A stretch of 43,522 nt of DNA from DASPWV01 sp046727855 (GTDB lineage Bacteria; Acidobacteriota; Vicinamibacteria; Vicinamibacterales; UBA2999). The stretch is taken from NCBI GenBank assembly GCA_046727855.1, contig JBKPDL010000179.1:1-43522 (forward strand), given 5' to 3'. The notes beneath the pieces were generated by a model. It did not search any database, was not told the origin of the DNA, and saw only the letters and a list, made by a program, of their open reading frames with translations. The translations under genes and the position numbers were made by a program. This document shows, in pieces, positions 40,322-43,522 of the stretch. Position 1 is the first letter of the stretch. Each line of letters begins with the position of its first letter.

Positions 40322-42229
40322 CTACTCCTGCGTTAGCGGCTTCTGCAGCTGCGGAACGATCGCGGGGCGCTCCTTCTCACGCGCGCGATCGCGCGGCGTG
40401 TCGCCGCTCGGCGCGCTCGCGACCGACGGAACATCATCCAACGCCTCGCCTTTGGCGAGCTTGCACACCTGATCGGCGTCGAGAACTTCGCGCGCCAGCA
40501 GCGCATCCGAAATATCGAGAAGCGCCTTCTTGTGATCGGTGAGAAGCTGCGTTGCGCGGCTGTACGAGTCCATTACGATGCGCTTCACTTCCCCATCGAT
40601 CTTCAGGGCCGTGTCCTCGCTGTAGTCCTGATGCTGCGCGATTTCGCGGCCGAGGAAGATCTGCTCTTCTTTCTTGCCGAACGTGAGCGGACCCATCGCG
40701 TCGCTCATGCCCCATTCGCACACCATGCGGCGGGCAAGCTCGGTCGCACGCTCCAGATCGTTGCCGGCGCCGGTCGTGATGTTGCCAGTCGTCAGCTCCT
40801 CCGCGATTCGCCCGCCAAGGAGAATCGCGATGGTGTCGTTGAGGTACAACCGCGAGTAGTTGTGCTTTTCGTCGACCGGGAGCTGCTGCGTAAGACCGAG
40901 CGCCATACCGCGCGGAATAATCGTCACCTTGTGAATCGGATCGGCGTGCGGCAGGAGTACGGCGAGCAGCGCGTGACCGGCCTCGTGCACCGCCGTGACC
41001 TTCTTCTCTTCTTCAGTGACGATCATGGACTTCCGCTCGACGCCCATCAGGACTTTGTCCTTGGCGTACTCGAAGTCCAACATGCGGACCACCTTCTGAT
41101 TGAAACGCGCGGCGTTGAGCGCCGCCTCGTTCACCAGGTTGGCCAGGTCCGCGCCCGAGAAGCCGGCAGTGCCGCGCGCGAGCACGCGAATATCAACGTC
41201 GTCCGAAAGCGGAATCTTGCGCGTGTGAACCGCGAGAATACCCTCGCGGCCCTTCACGTCAGGACGATTGACGATGACGCGGCGATCGAAACGACCCGGC
41301 CGCAGAAGCGCGGGATCGAGGACGTCCGGCCGGTTCGTGGCGGCCATCAGGATGACGCCCTCGTTCGATTCGAAGCCGTCCATCTCCACGAGCAGCTGGT
41401 TGAGCGTCTGCTCCCGCTCGTCGTGACCACCGCCCAAGCCGGCGCCACGATGACGTCCGACTGCGTCGATTTCGTCGATGAAGATAATGCACGGGGCGTT
41501 CTTCTTCCCCTGCTCGAACAGATCGCGAACGCGCGACGCACCGACGCCGACGAACATCTCCACGAAGTCGGAACCGCTGATCGAAAAGAAGGGAACGTTC
41601 GCTTCTCCGGCAACGGCGCGCGCGAGCAGCGTCTTGCCAGTTCCCGGAGGTCCCATCAGGAGCACGCCTTTCGGAATGCGCCCGCCGAGCTTCTGAAACT
41701 TCTGCGGCTCTTTGAGGAAGTCGATGATTTCCTGGAGCTCTTCTTTGGCTTCGTCGACGCCGGCGACGTCACGGAAGGTCACCTTCTTCTGGGCCGACGA
41801 AGACAGCTTTGCTTTGCTCTTGCCGAACGACAGCGCCTTGTTGCCGCCGCTCTGGACCTGTCGCATGAAGAAGATCCAGAAGCCGATCATCAGCAGAATC
41901 GGCGCCCAGGAGTACAGAATGGTGACCCACGGCGAGGCGGCGGGTTCTTTCGCTTCGACGATGACGTTGCGATCGATCAGGCGGTTGGCAAGACCGTCGT
42001 ACTGCGGCGGGGCGTAGGTCTTGAACTTTTCGTTCGACTTGCTAACACCAGAAATCTCGTTGCCGGTGATCGTGACGCGAACGACTTGTCCGGAGTCCAC
42101 CATCGAGATGAACTCGCTGAAGCTCGTGGCAGTCTCGTTGCGCTGCAACTTCGAGGAGAAATTCCAGACGGCGATCGCGACCGCGATGAGCACCATCCAG
42201 AACGCGAGGCTCTTCAGCGTCGAATTCAA
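40322..42229 (-). CDS. ftsH: ATP-dependent zinc metalloprotease FtsH
   Basis: Membrane-bound AAA+ protease for quality control of membrane and some soluble proteins, 635 residues. Two membrane helices (about 8-24 and 105-122) flank a periplasmic domain. Walker A is GPPGTGKT, Walker B IIFIDEIDA, the pore loop lies in GSDFVEMFVGVGA, the second region of homology is ATNRPDVLDPALLRPGRFDR, and the protease zinc site is HEAGHALLAV with a later acidic ligand. The start is a TTG with GGAGG about 6 bases before it. The tilS-ftsH-folP neighbourhood is common in bacteria. Confidence 0.97.
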   Translation of the reverse strand: MNSTLKSLAFWMVLIAVAIAVWNFSSKLQRNETATSFSEFISMVDSGQVVRVTITGNEISGVSKSNEKFKTYAPPQYDGLANRLIDRNVIVEAKEPAASPWVTILYSWAPILLMIGFWIFFMRQVQSGGNKALSFGKSKAKLSSSAQKKVTFRDVAGVDEAKEELQEIIDFLKEPQKFQKLGGRIPKGVLLMGPPGTGKTLLARAVAGEANVPFFSISGSDFVEMFVGVGASRVRDLFEQGKKNAPCIIFIDEIDAVGRHRGAGLGGGHDEREQTLNQLLVEMDGFESNEGVILMAATNRPDVLDPALLRPGRFDRRVIVNRPDVKGREGILAVHTRKIPLSDDVDIRVLARGTAGFSGADLANLVNEAALNAARFNQKVVRMLDFEYAKDKVLMGVERKSMIVTEEEKKVTAVHEAGHALLAVLLPHADPIHKVTIIPRGMALGLTQQLPVDEKHNYSRLYLNDTIAILLGGRIAEELTTGNITTGAGNDLERATELARRMVCEWGMSDAMGPLTFGKKEEQIFLGREIAQHQDYSEDTALKIDGEVKRIVMDSYSRATQLLTDHKKALLDISDALLAREVLDADQVCKLAKGEALDDVPSVASAPSGDTPRDRAREKERPAIVPQLQKPLTQE

Positions 42230-42293
42230 CTCTGCCTCCAGACCCTAAATTACTGTAAGTTCAAGACTACCACGGCATTGGCCGGTCCGGGCT

Positions 42294-43307
42294 TCAAACC
42301 CGCGCCTTCGTACCGCGCTGCCTCGGGCGACTCTCACGCGCCCTCTTTATTAAGACTGCAGAATCGCCAAAACGTTCCACGCGCAGGCCCGAAAACTCCG
42401 CCGCCGCCGTTCTGCCTGCGGCCACAGCGATTACGGAATCGGCATCCTTGAGATCAAATGCTCTGTCGGGACGTGCCAATTCGAGCGCGTGCCGCGCGAC
42501 CCGGCGCGCCAGCCCTTCGGGAAGCGCCCGCCAGCCGGAGACATTCAAAGACACCAGGCCACCCTCGATGCGCACGACTCCACGGCTTTGTTCGTCAACC
42601 AGCGCCTCAATCCAGGATTCATCAGCGCGAGCGACATCCGCGAGCCGTGCGAGCGACTGCGTCATGGATCGGTTGAAGTGCTTTTGCAAATACGGCAAGA
42701 GCTCGTGCCGCACGCGGTTGCGCGGATTTGCAAGGTCGGCGTTGGTCGCATCCTCCCGCCACTCCTGTCCCCGCGCGGCCAGCTCGCGGCGCAGCTCGTC
42801 GCGCGTGATCGACAATAGCGGCCGAATCAGGTGTCCGCGCTGCGGTCGAATGGCTGCGAGACCTCGTCCGCCCGCGCCGCGGACAACGCGCAACAGCACC
42901 GTTTCAGCCTGATCGTCCTGCGTGTGCGCCGTCGCAACGACATCAGCGCCGCGGGACTCTCGAACTTCGCTCAGAAATGCCTGGCGAGCTCGACGCGCCG
43001 CCACTTCGATCGAGACGTGATCACGCGCCGCCATCGCCGGAACGTCTACGCGCGCGCTGACGAATGCGACGTGGAGGCGATCGCACAACGCACGGCAGAA
43101 TGCTTCATCCGCGTCCGACTCGGCGCCGCGGATGGTGTGATTGAGGTGCGCGGCGCCATCGAGCACCAGGTCGCCGGCGTCGTGCAAATCGCGCAACAGC
43201 AGCAGCAACGCGACGGAATCCGAGCCGCCTGAAAGCGCAGCGACGACACGCGTCGTGGGCCGCCACAAATCGTGACGTCCTGCGTACGCGCGCACATTCT
43301 CGATCAT
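42294..43307 (-). CDS. tilS: tRNA(Ile)-lysidine synthase
   Basis: Attaches lysine to C34 of the CAU anticodon of tRNA-Ile2 so that it reads AUA as Ile. The 337-residue protein has the PP-loop ALSGGSDSVALLLLL (about 24-38), HLNHTIRGAESDADEAFC, ATAHTQDDQAETVLLR, RPQRGHLIRPLL and RNRVRHELLPYL, all typical TilS motifs; the C-terminal substrate domain is short. ATG at 43307 is chosen because family similarity begins there; the frame stays open upstream. A tRNA gene with a CAU anticodon is the next gene upstream. Confidence 0.95.
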   Translation of the reverse strand: MIENVRAYAGRHDLWRPTTRVVAALSGGSDSVALLLLLRDLHDAGDLVLDGAAHLNHTIRGAESDADEAFCRALCDRLHVAFVSARVDVPAMAARDHVSIEVAARRARQAFLSEVRESRGADVVATAHTQDDQAETVLLRVVRGAGGRGLAAIRPQRGHLIRPLLSITRDELRRELAARGQEWREDATNADLANPRNRVRHELLPYLQKHFNRSMTQSLARLADVARADESWIEALVDEQSRGVVRIEGGLVSLNVSGWRALPEGLARRVARHALELARPDRAFDLKDADSVIAVAAGRTAAAEFSGLRVERFGDSAVLIKRARESRPRQRGTKARV

Positions 43308-43348
43308 CAATGAATTGCTTCGACTCCGGTGATATCCGAGTCGCTCAG

Positions 43349-43421
43349 GGCACCATTCGCTTCGCGGCTCGGGGAGCCCTGCCATGAGCGAGGCGGCGAA
43401 GCCGCCGAGTCGAATGGTGCC
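43349..43421. repeat. Inverted repeat spanning the tRNA 3' end and its downstream spacer
   Basis: GGCACCATTCG at 43349-43359 is the exact reverse complement of CGAATGGTGCC at 43411-43421, which covers the last acceptor bases and CCA of the tRNA plus four bases beyond. Between the arms lies a strong small hairpin, GGCGGCGAAGCCGCC near 43392-43406. In the tRNA precursor the arms could pair. It may serve as a terminator or processing element; no T-run follows. Confidence 0.5.
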
Positions 43422-43491
43422 GGAGCGCGGACTCGAACCGCGGACCTGGCGCTTATGAGACGCCCGCTCTAACCAGCTGAGCTACTCCGGC
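43415..43491 (-). tRNA. tRNA with CAU anticodon (Met elongator or Ile2)
   Basis: A complete 77-base cloverleaf including encoded CCA. The acceptor stem is GCCGGAG with CTCCGGC, followed by discriminator A73. The D arm is GCTC-AGCTGGTTA-GAGC. The anticodon arm is GGCGT-CTCATAA-GCGCC with CAT at 43457-43455. The T arm CCGCGGTTCGAGTCCGCG is regular. G1 pairs with C72, so it is not the initiator. CAU could mean elongator Met, or Ile2 if C34 is modified by TilS, whose gene is next. Sequence alone does not settle it. Confidence 0.92.
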
Positions 43492-43510
43492 TTCGGCAAT
43501 GCAACTCATC

Positions 43511-43516
43511 ATTGTA
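43511..43516 (-). promoter_or_regulatory. -10 element of the tRNA promoter
   Basis: On the minus strand TACAAT (43516-43511) lies about 20 bases before the tRNA 5' end. The matching -35 box would fall outside the window. Position and sequence suit a tRNA promoter. Confidence 0.45.
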
Positions 43517-43522
43517 CTATGT

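Noticed and set aside
40532..42451. A very long open frame on the plus strand opposite ftsH
   Set aside because: It is the antisense shadow of ftsH in GC-rich DNA; the translated sequence shows no domain, and ftsH on the other strand is unmistakable.
43308..43385. Upstream extension of tilS
   Set aside because: The added residues read through the tRNA-flanking repeat and have no TilS similarity; ATG 43307 is a good start.

Overview
The window is a GC-rich, densely packed bacterial chromosome segment with many 1- to 4-base stop/start overlaps, no rRNA, no phage and no insertion sequence. Its gene content (a Gld-like ABC transporter with a DUF4340 protein, a c-di-AMP module of ftsH-folP-cdaA-cdaR-glmM type, an aldolase-type bacterial microcompartment) and its many short dispersed palindromes built on GCGG-CCTTTAGG-CCGC suggest an Acidobacteriota genome, perhaps Vicinamibacteria. 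That placement is inference from content, not from a marker phylogeny.

Layout. 228-3052 (+): pyrimidine operon pyrK-pyrD-pyrF plus a glutaredoxin-like protein. 3106-7172 (-): Pal lipoprotein with its own strong promoter, a GT-C membrane glycosyltransferase, a LarE sulfur transferase and an acidic LysW-like zinc ribbon. 7295-10589: a truncated receiver domain, a Zn/Cd P-type ATPase with its SmtB/CadC-type repressor, and a peroxiredoxin. 10590-10891: a cluster of dispersed palindromes. 10892-13471 (-): penicillin acylase family hydrolase. 13514-19759 (+): ABC ATPase, ABC permease, GldG-like protein, DUF4340 protein and PBP4-type D,D-carboxypeptidase in one coupled operon. 19840-24099: YeiH-type exporter, His-rich nickel/cobalt-type transporter, aldehyde dehydrogenase, and an SDR dehydrogenase. 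24150-28149 (-): queE-queC-histidine kinase-AlaX operon. 28277-29188 (+): DUF72 protein.

29160-43307 (-): a run of about 14 kb on one strand. In the direction of transcription it begins with tRNA(CAU), tilS, ftsH, folP, cdaA, cdaR, glmM, pdxJ, an alpha/beta hydrolase and a TPR protein. It then enters a compact microcompartment block: YHS membrane protein, class II aldolase, one hexameric shell protein, three pentameric EutN/CcmL vertex proteins and a 75-residue Cys-rich protein. It ends with a D-2-hydroxyacid dehydrogenase, nth and a secreted peptidyl-prolyl isomerase.

The most interesting system is the microcompartment block at 30449-34134. It encodes a full set of shell protein types, but the only recognisable core enzyme is the aldolase; there is no CoA-acylating aldehyde dehydrogenase and no phosphotransacylase in the window. 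The aldolase C-terminus and the 75-residue protein N-terminus carry nearly the same short amphipathic helix (pattern EL-x-AL-[IV]-x-DA-[VI]), which looks like a shared encapsulation peptide. This would make the 75-residue protein, whose C-terminus holds a CxxCxxC cluster, a previously unnoticed cargo. Between the hexamer gene and the pentamer genes lies a 230-base spacer made of short repeats facing each other as an imperfect inverted repeat, well placed to set shell-protein stoichiometry.
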